Shown here piece by piece: positions 50,709-63,852 of a DNA stretch of 64,000 bases (the first letter of the stretch is position 1; every line of letters starts with the position of its first letter). A program made the translations under genes and the position numbers. Under the pieces are notes generated by a model that worked only from the letters and a program-made list of their open reading frames with translations, was not told the origin of the DNA and searched no databases. Source of the stretch: Goekera deserti (GTDB lineage: Bacteria > Actinomycetota > Actinomycetes > Mycobacteriales > Geodermatophilaceae); assembly GCF_010685995.1 (NCBI RefSeq), contig NZ_JAAGWK010000012.1:1-64000 (forward strand), given 5' to 3'.

Positions 50709-51623
50709 TCAGACGAGGACGTCGACGACCAGGGCGATGGACAGCAGGGTCATGTAGGTGATCGACACGGAGAACAGCCGCATCGGCCGGTGCTCCTCGC
50801 CGAGCTTGACCCGGGCCAGCCACTGGTGGGACTCCAGCACGAACCAGGCACCCAGGACGACGGCGGGCACCAGGTACACCCAGCTCGCCCCCGGCGTCAG
50901 CGGCCACATCAACAGCGAGACGGCGAGCGTGGCCCACGCCCAGGCCACCGACTGCCGGCCGACGCTGACCGGCCCGGCGACGACGGACAGCATCGGGACG
51001 CCGGCCCGGAAGTAGTCGTAGCGGTAGCGGCTGGCCAGCGCGTAGAAGTGCGGCATCTGCCAGCAGAAGACGATGCCGAAGAAGACCACCGCGGGCCAGG
51101 CCAGCGAGCCGGTGACCGCGGCCCAGCCGATGAGCACCGGGGCGGCGCCGGGCAGGCCCCCGAAGACGGTGTTGTGCTTGGTCCGGCGCTTGAGCACCAT
51201 GGTGTAGACGACCGAGTAGGCCAGCACCGCCGCCGCGGCGAGGGCGGTGGCCAGCGGGGTGGTGAACACGCCGAGGACCACCAGCGACACCCAGGCCAGC
51301 AGCACGCCGAAGATCAGCGCCGCCCGGGGCCGGATGACCCCGCTGGGGATGGGCCGGTCCCGGGTGCGGGACATCAGCCGGTCGATGTCCCGGTCGAACC
51401 AGCAGTTGATCGTGTTGGCGGCACCGGCGGCCAACATGCCGCCGACCAGCGTGGCCACCACCAGGCCGGTGCCCGGCCAGCCACCGTCGGCGAGCATCAT
51501 CGCCGGCAGCGTGGTGACCAGCAGCAGCTCGACGAGCTTGGGCTTGGTCAGCGACACGTACGAGCGCAGCACCGTCATCGGCCGCCGGGCGGCGAGGACG
51601 GGGCGCTGGGCGGTGGCCGTCAC
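50709..51623 (-). CDS. ctaB: Protoheme IX farnesyltransferase (CtaB)
   Basis: 304 residues with about nine membrane helices. The UbiA-family sites are NTINCWFDRDIDRLMSR (N-x3-D-x3-D) and the second aspartate-rich loop equivalent DYFRAGVPMLSVVAG. It makes heme O from heme B and farnesyl diphosphate, the substrate for CtaA. Start at 51623; MTVLRSYVSLTKPKL marks the true conserved N-terminus at ~residue 16, so a slightly later start is possible. Confidence 0.93.
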   Translation of the reverse strand: MTATAQRPVLAARRPMTVLRSYVSLTKPKLVELLLVTTLPAMMLADGGWPGTGLVVATLVGGMLAAGAANTINCWFDRDIDRLMSRTRDRPIPSGVIRPRAALIFGVLLAWVSLVVLGVFTTPLATALAAAAVLAYSVVYTMVLKRRTKHNTVFGGLPGAAPVLIGWAAVTGSLAWPAVVFFGIVFCWQMPHFYALASRYRYDYFRAGVPMLSVVAGPVSVGRQSVAWAWATLAVSLLMWPLTPGASWVYLVPAVVLGAWFVLESHQWLARVKLGEEHRPMRLFSVSITYMTLLSIALVVDVLV

Positions 51624-51970
51624 CGGGTGCCCGGGGACCCGTCGCTCGACGGGCGAGCGGTGCGCGGGCAGGGGGGCACCTGGGGTCCTTCTCAGCCGAC
51701 GTCAGGGGGTGCACCCACTCTAACTCCGCACCCGGGGCGAAACGCCCTGGGAAGGCTCCGCGATGACTAGGGTTCGATCACGTTGAGGCAGCACGTCCAG
51801 CGGGTAGGGCCCACGGCGACGGCGACGCGCGGGCGGGTCCCCCGGGACCCACCGGGCGACGACGTCCGCCCGGGCGTGCCGCCACGCATCGTCGCCCGGC
51901 CGCACCGGTGGCACGTCCACCGCGCGACCGGGTCAGGGACCGGCCGACCTACAGGGAGCTGTGAGAACGC
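51624..51970. promoter_or_regulatory. Divergent region between ctaB and tkt
   Basis: About 350 bases with no coding frame of its own. The promoters of ctaB (minus) and of the tkt-tal-zwf-opcA-pgl cluster (plus) should be here. An AGGGAG stands before the tkt ATG. GACTAGGGT near 51766 could be part of a -10, but I cannot decide. Confidence 0.4.
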
Positions 51971-54199
<2,229 letters not shown>

Positions 54200-54222
54200 T
54201 CCCTCCGTCCGAAGGGCATGAC

Positions 54223-55323
54223 ATGACACAGAACGAGAACCTGGCGCAGCTGTCCAAGGCAGGGGTCGCCGTCTGGCTCGACGACCTCTCCCGCGACCGC
54301 ATCCGCAGCGGCAACCTGCAGTCGCTGGTGGACGAGCACAGCGTCGTCGGCGTGACCACCAACCCGTCGATCTTCGCCGCCGCGATCAGCGGGTCGGAGT
54401 CCTACGACGACCAGCTGCACGCCATGGCCGTGCGCGGCGTGAGCGTGGAGGAGGCGCTGCGCACCATCACCGCCGCCGACGTCCGCGACGCCTGCGACCT
54501 GCTGGCCCCGGTGGCCGCCCGCACCGGCCGGGACGGGCGGGTCTCCCTGGAGGTCGCCCCGGGCCTGGCCCGGCACACCGACGCGACCGCCGCGGAGGCC
54601 GCGCACCTGTGGTGGCTCGTCGACCGGCCCAACCTGTTCATCAAGATCCCGGCGACCGTGGAGAGCCTCCCGGCGATCACCACGTCGATCGCGGCCGGGA
54701 TCAGCGTGAACGTCACGCTGATCTTCAGCACCGAGCGCTACCGCGAGGTGATGGACGCCTACCTGACCGGGCTCGAGCAGCGCCTGGAGCAGGGCGGGTC
54801 GCTGGACGGGATCGAGTCGGTCGCCTCGTTCTTCGTGTCCCGGGTGGACACCGAGATCGACAAGCGGCTCGACGCCGCCGGCGGCCACGACGAGCTCAAG
54901 GGCAAGGCCGGCGTCGCCAACGCGGTGCTCGCCTACCAGGCCTACGAGGAGGTCTTCGGCTCCGACCGCTGGAAGGCGCTGGAGTCCCGCGGCGCGTCGA
55001 GGCAGCGCCCGCTGTGGGCCTCCACCGGCGTGAAGAACCCCGAGTACAGCGACACGATGTACCTGTCGGAGCTGATCGCGCCGGACACGGTCAACACCAT
55101 GCCGGAGAAGACCATGCAGGCCTACGCCGACCACGGTCAGCCCGGCGCCCCGGTGCAGGAGGCCTACGGGTCGGCCGCGGCCACCATGCAGGCCGTCGCC
55201 GACGCCGGCATCGACCTGCCCGACGTGTTCCGGGTCCTCGAGGACGAGGCCGTGGAGAAGTTCGTGCAGGCCTGGGACGAGCTCACCGGCTCGGTGCAGG
55301 AGCAGCTCCAGGACAAGTCCTGA
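54223..55323 (+). CDS. tal: Transaldolase
   Basis: 366 residues from the ATG at 54223; an open frame upstream overlaps tkt and is a shadow. [17 protein letters not shown] and [12 protein letters not shown] mark the family start; the Schiff-base lysine is in [13 protein letters not shown]. It is the longer actinobacterial type. It swaps three-carbon units with tkt. Followed by a 215-base gap to zwf. Confidence 0.95.
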   Translation: MTQNENLAQLSKAGVAVWLDDLSRDRIRSGNLQSLVDEHSVVGVTTNPSIFAAAISGSESYDDQLHAMAVRGVSVEEALRTITAADVRDACDLLAPVAARTGRDGRVSLEVAPGLARHTDATAAEAAHLWWLVDRPNLFIKIPATVESLPAITTSIAAGISVNVTLIFSTERYREVMDAYLTGLEQRLEQGGSLDGIESVASFFVSRVDTEIDKRLDAAGGHDELKGKAGVANAVLAYQAYEEVFGSDRWKALESRGASRQRPLWASTGVKNPEYSDTMYLSELIAPDTVNTMPEKTMQAYADHGQPGAPVQEAYGSAAATMQAVADAGIDLPDVFRVLEDEAVEKFVQAWDELTGSVQEQLQDKS

Positions 55324-55538
55324 CACCAGGGCCTCGCCGGGTGCGGCTGTGAGCGGGAGCTGACAGGCTGCACCCGACGACGTCACGTCCCGGACCCGGC
55401 TGCACGCAGCCGGGTCCGGGCGCGCCCCGCGTCCCCCGTCGTCCTGCCGGCGCGCAGCGCAGCTGCCGGACGGACGGCGGTCGGCCCGCCCTGCCCCGGA
55501 CCACGCCCTCCCTGACGACCGCGACCGAGGACCCCACC

Positions 55539-57056
55539 ATGACGAGCAACCCGCTGCGCGATCCTCGGGACCGCCGGCTCCCCCGCGTCCCCGAGCCCTG
55601 CGCCCTCGTGGTCTTCGGCATCACGGGCGACCTCGCCCGCAAGAAGCTGCTGCCCGCGGTGTACGACCTCGCCAACCGCGGCCTGCTGCCCACCAACTTC
55701 GCCCTGCTCGGCTTCGCCCGGCGCGACTGGGGCGACATGGAGTTCGCCGAGCTGGCCCGCACCGCCGCCCGCGAGCACGCCCGCACGCCGTGGCGCGAGG
55801 AGGTGTGGGAGCGGCTGGCCGCCAGCGTGCGCTTCGTGCAGGGCTCCTTCGACGACGACGCCGCCTTCGACGAGCTCGCCGCCGCGCTGGCCGACCTGGA
55901 GAGCAGCCACGGCATCGGCGGCAACGCCGCGTTCTACCTGTCCATCCCGCCGAGCCTGTTCCCCGTCGTGCTGCGGCAGATGGAGCGCACCGGCATGGCC
56001 GAGTCCACCGACGACCGGTGGCGCCGCGTCGTCGTCGAGAAGCCGTTCGGCACCGACCTGCCGTCCTCCCGCGAGCTCAACGAGCTGGTCGACTCCGTGT
56101 TCAGCGCGCAGGACGTGTTCCGGATCGACCACTACCTGGGCAAGGAGACCGTGCAGAACCTGATGGCGCTGCGCTTCGCCAACAGCCTGTTCGAGCCGGT
56201 CTGGAACGCCCAGCACGTCGACTCCGTGCAGATCACCATGGCCGAGGACGTCGGCATCGGTGGCCGCGCGGACTTCTACGAGCGCACCGGCGCCGCGCGC
56301 GACGTGCTGCAGAACCACCTGCTGCAACTGCTGGCCCTCACCGCCATGGAGGAGCCGGTCGAGTTCGCCGCCGAGGACATCCGCACCGAGAAGCTCAAGG
56401 TGCTGCGGGCCATCTCGCTGCCCGCGGACATGCGGCAGTTCGCCGTCCGCGGGCAGTACGAGCAGGGCTGGCTCGCCGGCCAGCGGGCCTGCGGCTACCG
56501 CGACGAGAAGGGCGTGTCCGCGGAGTCGACGACCGAGACGTACGCCGCCGTCCGGCTGGGCGTGGAGACCCGCCGCTGGGCCGGGGTGCCGTTCTACCTG
56601 CGCACCGGCAAGCGGCTGCCGCGGCGGGTCACCGAGATCGCGCTGTCCTTCCGCAAGGCGCCGCACCTGCCCTTCGCGCCCACCGACACCGAGGAGCTCG
56701 GGCACAACCAGCTCGTCGTCCGGGTCCAGCCGGACGAGGGCATGACGCTCAAGTTCGGGTCCAAGGTGCCGGGCAGCGTGATGGAGGTGCGGGACGTCTC
56801 GATGGACTTCCTCTACGGCGAGCAGTTCACCGAGGCCAGCCCCGAGGCCTACGAGCGCCTGCTGCTGGACGTGCTGCTCGGCGACGCCACCCTCTTCCCC
56901 CGCAACGCCGAGGTGGAGGCGTCCTGGGCGGTCATCGACCCGCTGGAGGAGTTCTGGGCGGACACCACGCCCTACCCCTACCGCGCCGGTGAGTGGGGGC
57001 CCCGGGCCGCCGAGGAGATGCTCGCCGCCGAGGGCCGGGCATGGCGACGTCCGTGA
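55539..57056 (+). CDS. zwf: Glucose-6-phosphate 1-dehydrogenase
   Basis: 505 residues, ATG at 55539. The NADP-binding FGITGDLARKKLLPAVYDL, the substrate site RIDHYLGKETVQNLMALRFA with catalytic His, and EKPFGTDLPSSRELN are intact. It makes 6-phosphogluconolactone and NADPH. Followed by opcA, its assembly and allosteric partner in actinobacteria and cyanobacteria. Confidence 0.97.
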   Translation: MTSNPLRDPRDRRLPRVPEPCALVVFGITGDLARKKLLPAVYDLANRGLLPTNFALLGFARRDWGDMEFAELARTAAREHARTPWREEVWERLAASVRFVQGSFDDDAAFDELAAALADLESSHGIGGNAAFYLSIPPSLFPVVLRQMERTGMAESTDDRWRRVVVEKPFGTDLPSSRELNELVDSVFSAQDVFRIDHYLGKETVQNLMALRFANSLFEPVWNAQHVDSVQITMAEDVGIGGRADFYERTGAARDVLQNHLLQLLALTAMEEPVEFAAEDIRTEKLKVLRAISLPADMRQFAVRGQYEQGWLAGQRACGYRDEKGVSAESTTETYAAVRLGVETRRWAGVPFYLRTGKRLPRRVTEIALSFRKAPHLPFAPTDTEELGHNQLVVRVQPDEGMTLKFGSKVPGSVMEVRDVSMDFLYGEQFTEASPEAYERLLLDVLLGDATLFPRNAEVEASWAVIDPLEEFWADTTPYPYRAGEWGPRAAEEMLAAEGRAWRRP

Positions 57057-57123
57057 CCACCCACCGCACTCCCCCCATCCCCACCCTGACTTTCCCGGGC
57101 TCGAGTCCGCTGGAGGCACAGCC

Positions 57124-58305
57124 GTGACTACGTTGTGGGACACCACCGGATCCGCCGTCGTCAAGGAACTGGCCGCCCAGCGGCGCACCGGTGGCGCGGT
57201 GATGAGCGGGGTGGCCCTCACCCTGGTCGTCATCGCCGACGAGGACCGGGTGGCCGAGGCCGAGCAGGCCGCGGCCGCCGCCGCCGAGCTGCACCCGTGC
57301 CGGCTGCTGATCGTGGTGCGCCGCCAGGTCGAGGCGCCGCTGCCCCGCCTGGACGCCGAGGTGCTCATCGGGGGCCGGTTGGGCCCCGGCGAGGCCGTCG
57401 TGATGCGCATGTACGGCCGGCTCGGGCTGCACGCCGAGTCGGTCGTGCTGCCGCTGCTGGCCGCCGACGCCCCCGTGGTGACCTGGTGGCACGCCACGCC
57501 GCCGACCCGGATCACCACCGACGCGCTGGGCGTCATCGCCGACCGGCGGATCACCGACTGCGCGATGGCGGCCGACCCGCTGGAGGCGCTCCGCGCCCGG
57601 GCCCGGGACTACGCCCCCGGCGACACCGACCTGGCCTGGACCCGCACCACCATGTGGCGGGCCACCCTCACCTCCACGCTGGACGCCGTGGTCGGCCGCC
57701 GCGGTGCGCCGGTCACGGTGACCGGCGGGCGGGTCGAGGGCGACCCGGCCAGCGCCACCGCGCAGCTGGTGGCCGGCTGGATCTCCTCACGCTGCGGCTG
57801 CCCGATCGACGTCGTCGCCGGCCAGCGCACCCCCGGCCCCAGCGGCGTGGAGTCGGTGTTCCTCACCCTGGACCAGGGCGAGGAGGTGCGGGTCACCGCC
57901 GACCGCAAGGGCGGCGCGGTGATCTCCCAGCCGCACCGGGCCGACTCCGTGGTGGCGCTCGTGGAGCGTGACCTCGGGGAACTGGTGGGCGAGGAGCTGC
58001 GCCGGCTGGACTCCGACGAGCCCTACAGCGAGGCCCTGGGTGCCGCGACCGGGATGACCGGCCTCGCCCGGCGGCCGGGCACCCGGGAGCACGTCTGGTT
58101 CGACCCGACCGCCCAGCAGAACGGTGCGACCGCGCAGCCGCCGGCCACCAGCGCCGACTCCGCCGCCACCCCGGCGCCGCAGGTGCCACAGGACTCGGCC
58201 GACGCCGACGAGGTGGCGCAGACCGGCACGCACGACGCCGACGACCCCGACGGTGACCGGGAGGACTCCTCCGACGCCCACGACCCCGCCACGGTCACCT
58301 CGTGA
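57124..58305 (+). CDS. opcA: OpcA, glucose-6-phosphate dehydrogenase assembly protein
   Basis: 393 residues from a GTG at 57124 with GGAGG upstream. Typical OpcA runs are GAVMSGVALTLVVIADED, HPCRLLIVVRR, and LTLDQGEEVRVTADRKGG. The last ~80 residues are acidic and repetitive in composition (Ala, Asp, Thr, Pro), longer than the folded core needs. Its stop overlaps the GTG of pgl (GTGA). Confidence 0.93.
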   Translation: MTTLWDTTGSAVVKELAAQRRTGGAVMSGVALTLVVIADEDRVAEAEQAAAAAAELHPCRLLIVVRRQVEAPLPRLDAEVLIGGRLGPGEAVVMRMYGRLGLHAESVVLPLLAADAPVVTWWHATPPTRITTDALGVIADRRITDCAMAADPLEALRARARDYAPGDTDLAWTRTTMWRATLTSTLDAVVGRRGAPVTVTGGRVEGDPASATAQLVAGWISSRCGCPIDVVAGQRTPGPSGVESVFLTLDQGEEVRVTADRKGGAVISQPHRADSVVALVERDLGELVGEELRRLDSDEPYSEALGAATGMTGLARRPGTREHVWFDPTAQQNGATAQPPATSADSAATPAPQVPQDSADADEVAQTGTHDADDPDGDREDSSDAHDPATVTS

Positions 58306-59108
58306 GCTCCCACCCCGGCCCTCCTGCAGGGGCCCGCCGCGAGCCTGCGAGTGGTGGGGGGCAGGAGGGTCCTTCCGTCGTGATCGAGCCGGACGCCGAC
58401 CGGCTGGCCCGGGCGGTGGCCAGCGCCCTGGTGGCTCGGCTCGCCGCCGCCCAGGCGGTGCACGGCACGGCGTCGGTGGTGCTGACCGGCGGCGGGGTGG
58501 GCACCGCGGTGCTGGAGCGGGTGGCCGCGCTGGCCGCCGAACCCGAGCGCGAGGTCGTCGACTGGACCGCCGTGGACGTGTGGTGGGGCGACGAGCGGTT
58601 CGTGCCCGCCGCCGACGCCGAGCGCAACGAGCTGGGCGCGCGCCGCGCGCTGCTGGACGCGGTCGGCGTCCCGGCCGAGCGGGTGCACGCCGTGCCCGCC
58701 TCGGACGCCGGCTTCGCGGAGCCCGAGCAGGCGGCCGACTGGTACGCCGGGCAGCTCGCGGCGGCCGCCGGGGGTTCCGGGCTGCCCCGCTTCGACGTCC
58801 TGCTGCTGGGCATGGGGCCGGAGGGCCACGTGGCCTCCATCTTCCCGGACTCCCCGGCCGCCGCCGACGACCGTCCGGTGGTGGCGGTGCGGGACTGCCC
58901 GAAGCCGCCACCGACCCGGGTGAGCCTGGGCTTCTCCGCGATCAACTCCGCGGAGGAGGTGTGGCTGCTGGTGGCCGGCGAGGGCAAGGCCGAGGCGGTC
59001 GCCACCGCGCTGGGCCCGGACGGCGCCGGCCTGCCCGCCGCCGGGGTGCACGGCACCCGGGCGACCCGCTGGCTGCTGGACGCCGCCGCCGCGAGCCGGC
59101 TCGGCTGA
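58302..59108 (+). CDS. pgl: 6-phosphogluconolactonase
   Basis: 268 residues if it starts at the GTG at 58302, which overlaps the opcA stop. A later GTG at 58380 (GGAGGG 11 bases before, supplied by repeat C) gives 242 residues and fits the family start (VVIEPDADRLARAVA). In the longer version residues ~5-25 are coded by the hairpin repeat. Core motifs: VWWGDERFVPAADAERNE, DVLLLGMGPEGHVASIFP. Hydrolyses the product of Zwf. Confidence 0.92.
   Translation: MSSHPGPPAGARREPASGGGQEGPSVVIEPDADRLARAVASALVARLAAAQAVHGTASVVLTGGGVGTAVLERVAALAAEPEREVVDWTAVDVWWGDERFVPAADAERNELGARRALLDAVGVPAERVHAVPASDAGFAEPEQAADWYAGQLAAAAGGSGLPRFDVLLLGMGPEGHVASIFPDSPAAADDRPVVAVRDCPKPPPTRVSLGFSAINSAEEVWLLVAGEGKAEAVATALGPDGAGLPAAGVHGTRATRWLLDAAAASRLG
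58319..58375 (+). repeat. Two-stem hairpin repeat (GAGCYTGCGA family), copy C
   Basis: Outer arm CCCTCCTGC, AGGGG, inner arm CCCGCCGC, loop GAGCCTGCGA, inner arm GTGGTGGG, GG, outer arm GCAGGAGGG, TCCTTC. It lies 13 bases after the opcA stop, inside or directly before the pgl coding region. Confidence 0.85.
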
Positions 59109-59120
59109 CCCGTGGTGGCC

Positions 59121-59158
59121 GACCGTGGTGCGGCGCCCGCGGGCGCCGCACCACGGTC
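59121..59158. terminator. Two-way terminator between pgl and rbpA
   Basis: A perfect inverted repeat with 18-base arms (GACCGTGGTGCGGCGCCC and its complement) around GC. It sits between the convergent pgl (ends 59108) and rbpA (ends 59168), where a bidirectional terminator is expected. Confidence 0.85.
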
Positions 59159-59167
59159 GTCCGGGGC

Positions 59168-59509
59168 TCAGGCGCCGCGGCGTGCCTTGAGGCGGGTCAG
59201 CGCCTCCTCGAGGAGGGCGTCGCCGTCGGCGTCGCTGCGCCGCTCCCGCACGTAGGCCAGGTGGGTCTTGTACGGCTCGGTGCGCGGTGCCGGCGGCGGG
59301 TTCTGCTCGTCCTGCCCGGCCGGGAGCCCGCAGCGCGGGCAGTCCCACTCCACCGGCACGTCGATGTCGGCCGCGAACGCGATCCGTGTCTCGTGGTGGT
59401 TCGCGCACCAGAAACCGATCCGGTGCCGGGGAGCGGACTCACCCCGCTCCGACTCACCCATCGGCCCCGCGCCGACCCTGCTGCCCCTGATCGCACTGCC
59501 ACCAGCCAT
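59168..59509 (-). CDS. rbpA: RNA polymerase-binding protein RbpA
   Basis: 113 residues from the ATG at 59509; the longer frame adds an unrelated stretch. The zinc knuckle is FWCANHHETRIAFA with WDCPRCGLPAG, and the basic linker and C-terminal sigma-interaction domain follow (EPYKTHLAYVRERR). RbpA stabilises open complexes of sigma-A/HrdB RNA polymerase in actinobacteria. It stands alone on the minus strand. Confidence 0.93.
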   Translation of the reverse strand: MAGGSAIRGSRVGAGPMGESERGESAPRHRIGFWCANHHETRIAFAADIDVPVEWDCPRCGLPAGQDEQNPPPAPRTEPYKTHLAYVRERRSDADGDALLEEALTRLKARRGA

Positions 59510-59643
59510 GAGCGCCCCCTGCTCGTCCGTCCACGCGGCGCCGACGCGATCACCGTTGGGGAAGTGTAGGACGGTCAGGCAGCTCACAGGTCACGACGAG
59601 GACACCGTTTCGCGGCATTGCACCCGGCCGCGCGGGAGCGCGC

Positions 59644-59877
59644 TCAGACCTTGAGCAGGATGCCCAGCCCGACCACGCAGATCGCCCACACCAGCAGGCA
59701 GAACACGGTGAGCCGGTTGAGGTTCTTCTCCACCACCGACGACCCGGACAGCGACGCCGAGGCAGCACCACCGAACATCGAGGACAGGCCGCCGCCCTTG
59801 CCGCGGTGCAGCAGGATCAGCACGATCAGCACGATGCTGGTGAGCACGAGCACGATGTTCAGGACCAGCTCGACCAT
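59644..59877 (-). CDS. secG: SecG, preprotein translocase subunit
   Basis: 77 residues from the ATG at 59877, with AGGAGA four bases before. Two hydrophobic helices (LVLNIVLVLTSIVLIVLILL and LTVFCLLVWAICVVGLGIL) flank the conserved loop GKGGGLSSMFGGA. Part of SecYEG. Transcribed toward rbpA, after the solute-binding-protein, tpiA, pgk and gap genes on the same strand. Confidence 0.93.
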   Translation of the reverse strand: MVELVLNIVLVLTSIVLIVLILLHRGKGGGLSSMFGGAASASLSGSSVVEKNLNRLTVFCLLVWAICVVGLGILLKV

Positions 59878-60019
59878 GATCTCTCCTGTCCCGTGGGCCA
59901 CGGGTCTCGACGTACGGGGTGGGGCGGGGACGGGGCCCGACCGGTGAGGACGCGTGCTGCCCGGGCGGTGCACCTCGGCCCGGGACCTCGCGACAGTCTA
60001 CGGCGCTGCCCCGACGGGC

Positions 60020-61786
60020 TCACCCGACCCCGGCGGTGGCCAGGTCGTAGCTGCGGTAGGGCGCCATCACGACCCCGTTGCGCAGCCGCTGACCGGCCAG
60101 CAGCTGGAGCCGGTCCTCGGCCAGCGGCACGTACGCCCCGGTGGCGACGGCGGCCTGCGCCACCTGCACCCAGGTGGCGTTCGCCTGGGCGGGGTCCGGG
60201 GCGGCCAGCGCGGTGTCGACCAGCTGGTCGATGCCGGGGTCGGCCAGCCGCGCGTAGTTGGTGTTGCCCTCGGGCTTCACCGAGCGGCCGTCGACCAGCG
60301 GCACCAGCAGGGACCCCGGGGAGGGGAAGTCGGCGCGGCGGGAGATGAGCATCAGCCCGAACCCCTGCGCGGTCACGTTGTCCGGCCGGCCGATGCCGTC
60401 GCCGCCGTAGAAGCCGAGGCCCGGCATCGGCTGCACCCGCACCTGGATGCCGATCTCACCGAGCTGGGCGGCGATCACCTCGGCCACCTCGACCAGCTCG
60501 GTCACGTCCTGGACGGCGAGCACGGTGGCAAAGCCCTCCGGGTACCCGCAGGTGGCCAGGGCCTCCCGCGCGGCCGCGGTGTCCGGAGCCGGGTCGGGGT
60601 CCTCCGGGCCGTCCGGGAGGCGCTCGGTCCACAGCTGCGAGGTGCGGTCGGCGGCACTGCTGCCGCCCAGTGCCTCCTGCACGGCGCGACGGTCGACGGC
60701 AGCGGCCACCGCGGCCCGGCAGGAGGGGTTGTCCAGCGGGGCGACCGTGCTGGCCAGCGCCAGCATCCGCACCGAACCGCTGGCGACGTCGTCCACCCGG
60801 TCGCCCAGGCCGGGATCGCTCTCCAGCCGGCTGGTGGTCGCCCGGTGCACCCCGAGCCCGGTGGCGTCCACGTCGGCCGCACCGGCGAGCAGGGCCTGGT
60901 CCCGCTCGGTGCTGCTCTGACCCACCTTGACCACCACCCGGTCCGGCAGGGCGGTACGGACGTCGTCGGTGGCCGGGTCCCACTGCGGGTTCCGGTCGAG
61001 GACGACGCCGGTGACGGGGTCCACGGAGGTGACCGCGTAGGGGCCGGAGGACACCGGGTCCACGTCGTAGCCGCCGCGGGTGTCGTTCTCCACCGGCACC
61101 GGGCTGCTGGAGGGCAGCGCCAGCACGTGACCGAGGTCGGGTGCCGGGCGGGCCAGGGTGAACACGATGGTGCGGTCGTCCGGGGTGACGATGGACGCCA
61201 GGCCGTCGACGTCGCCGTCGTCGGCGTACGGGCCCGCGTAGGGGTCGGCCGGGTCGTCGAACAGGTCGATCGCGTGGGTCGGTCCCCCGACGATCACGTT
61301 CGCGTCGAAGGTCCGGGCGATCCCGTACTCGATGTCCCGCGAGGTGATCGGCCGGCCGGTCTCGAACCGGACGCCCTCCTTGAGGGTGAAGGTCCAGGTC
61401 AGCCCGTTGTTCGACGGGGTCCCCGTGTCGGTCGCGAGGTCGGGCACCAGCTGGTCGGTGCGCCCGGGGGTCGTGTCGTAGGTGACCAGCGTCCGGGTGT
61501 ACAGCCGCATGAGGTTCCAGACGGCGGGGGTGTACGAGCGCTGGGGGTCCAGGTGGTCGATCGTCGCGATCGACACCCGGAGCGTGCCGCCCGTGGCGTC
61601 CGACGGCGCTCGCACACCGCCGATCCCCTCGTCGGGGGCCCCGGCGGCGGTGGGCACGGCCGGGGCCGCGGCCTCACCGCCGCCACACGCGCTGAGCAGG
61701 ACCAGCAGCCCGGCCAGGGCGGCGGTCAGCACCCCCCGCCGCGGTTGCCCCGGGGGGGCCGACGACCTCGTCCTGCTCGGCTGCAC
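60020..61786 (-). CDS. ABC transporter solute-binding lipoprotein, family 5
   Basis: 588 residues. N-terminus: a basic stretch, a hydrophobic segment and the lipobox LLSACGGG, so an exported lipoprotein. SBP_bac_5 features are clear: SYTPAVWNLMRLYTRTLVTY, TWTFTLKEGVRFETGRPIT, and a SRDIEYGIARTF segment. It binds peptides or similar solutes. No permease or ATPase genes are beside it, so it may work with a transporter elsewhere. Between secG and tpiA. Confidence 0.85.
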   Translation of the reverse strand: MQPSRTRSSAPPGQPRRGVLTAALAGLLVLLSACGGGEAAAPAVPTAAGAPDEGIGGVRAPSDATGGTLRVSIATIDHLDPQRSYTPAVWNLMRLYTRTLVTYDTTPGRTDQLVPDLATDTGTPSNNGLTWTFTLKEGVRFETGRPITSRDIEYGIARTFDANVIVGGPTHAIDLFDDPADPYAGPYADDGDVDGLASIVTPDDRTIVFTLARPAPDLGHVLALPSSSPVPVENDTRGGYDVDPVSSGPYAVTSVDPVTGVVLDRNPQWDPATDDVRTALPDRVVVKVGQSSTERDQALLAGAADVDATGLGVHRATTSRLESDPGLGDRVDDVASGSVRMLALASTVAPLDNPSCRAAVAAAVDRRAVQEALGGSSAADRTSQLWTERLPDGPEDPDPAPDTAAAREALATCGYPEGFATVLAVQDVTELVEVAEVIAAQLGEIGIQVRVQPMPGLGFYGGDGIGRPDNVTAQGFGLMLISRRADFPSPGSLLVPLVDGRSVKPEGNTNYARLADPGIDQLVDTALAAPDPAQANATWVQVAQAAVATGAYVPLAEDRLQLLAGQRLRNGVVMAPYRSYDLATAGVG

Positions 61787-61834
61787 ACCGCTCCGTCCCC
61801 GTGCTCGTCGTCGCCGGGGACCGGGGTCCCGGCC

Positions 61835-62644
<810 letters not shown>

Positions 62645-62658
62645 GTCGGCCCCCTCGC

Positions 62659-63851
62659 TCAGTCCGCCAGGACCGCGAGGCCCGGGAGGTCCCGGCCCTC
62701 GAGGTACTCCAGCGACGCGCCGCCGCCGGTGCTGATGTGGCCGTAGGCCGCCTCGTCCAGGCCCAGCTGCCGCACCGCGGCCGCCGAGTCCCCGCCGCCG
62801 ACGACCGACAGCCCGTCGATGCCGGACACGGCCCGGGCGACGCCCTCGGTGCCGGCCGCGAACGGAGCCAGCTCGAACACGCCCATCGGCCCGTTCCAGA
62901 ACACGGTGTGCGCACCGTCCAGGTGCCGGCCGAACAGCTCGACCGAGCGCGGGCCGATGTCCAGGCCCATCTGGTCGTCGGCGATCGCGTCGGTGCCGAC
63001 CGTGGTGGTGGGTGCGTCCGCGCTGAACTCCGGGGCGCACACCACGTCGACCGGCAGCACGATCCGCTCACCGGCCTCGGCCAGCAGTCGCCGGCAGGTG
63101 TCGACCTGGTCGGCCTCCAGCAGGGACTTCCCCACCCCGTGCCCCTGGGCGGCCAGGAAGGTGAAGCACATCCCGCCGCCGACGAGCAGCGTGTCCACCT
63201 TGGGCAGCAGGGCCTCGATCACGGCGAGCTTGTCGCTCACCTTGGACCCGCCGAGCACGACCACGTAGGGCCGCTCCGGCTCGGTCGTGAGCCGGCGCAG
63301 CACCTCCAGCTCGCGGGCGACGAGCCGGCCCGCGGCGTGCGGCAGCCGCTGGGCGACGTCGAACACCGAGGCGTGCTTGCGGTGCACGGCGCCGAACGCG
63401 TCGTCGACGTAGAGGTCGGCCAGGCCGGCCAGCCGGTCGGCCAGCTCGCCCCGCTCGGCGTCGTCCTTGCTGGTCTCGGCCGCCTCGAAGCGGACGTTCT
63501 CCAGCAGCAGCACCTGCCCGTCGGCCAGGGCCGCGGCGCGGGCGGTGGCGTCCGCGCCGGCCACGTCGGCGGCCAGCGGCACCTCGGCGCCGAGCAGCTC
63601 GCCGAGCCGGGCGGCGACCGGGGCCAGCGAGAACTGGGGGTCCGGGGCGCCCTTCGGCCGGCCCAGGTGGGCGGCGACGACGACCCGCGCGCCGGCGTCG
63701 CGCAGGGCCTGGATCGTGGGCACGCTCGCCCGGATCCTGCCGTCGTCGGTGATCTCCCGGGTGGTCGTGTCCAGCGGGACGTTCAGGTCGGTGCGCAGCA
63801 GCACGCGCCGGCCGGACACCCCCTCGGCGATGAGGTCGTCGACGCTCCGCA

Positions 63852-63852
<1 letters not shown>
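62659..63852 (-). CDS. pgk: Phosphoglycerate kinase
   Basis: 397 residues from the ATG at 63852, which overlaps the gap stop (TGATG). [30 protein letters not shown] and [15 protein letters not shown] are typical. Makes ATP from 1,3-bisphosphoglycerate. Co-transcribed with gap and tpiA. Confidence 0.97.

Noticed and set aside
59121-59158. Third member of the palindromic repeat family
   Set aside because: Perfect inverted repeat, but arms and leader are unrelated to those at 14289 and 17311; a plain terminator between convergent genes explains it.
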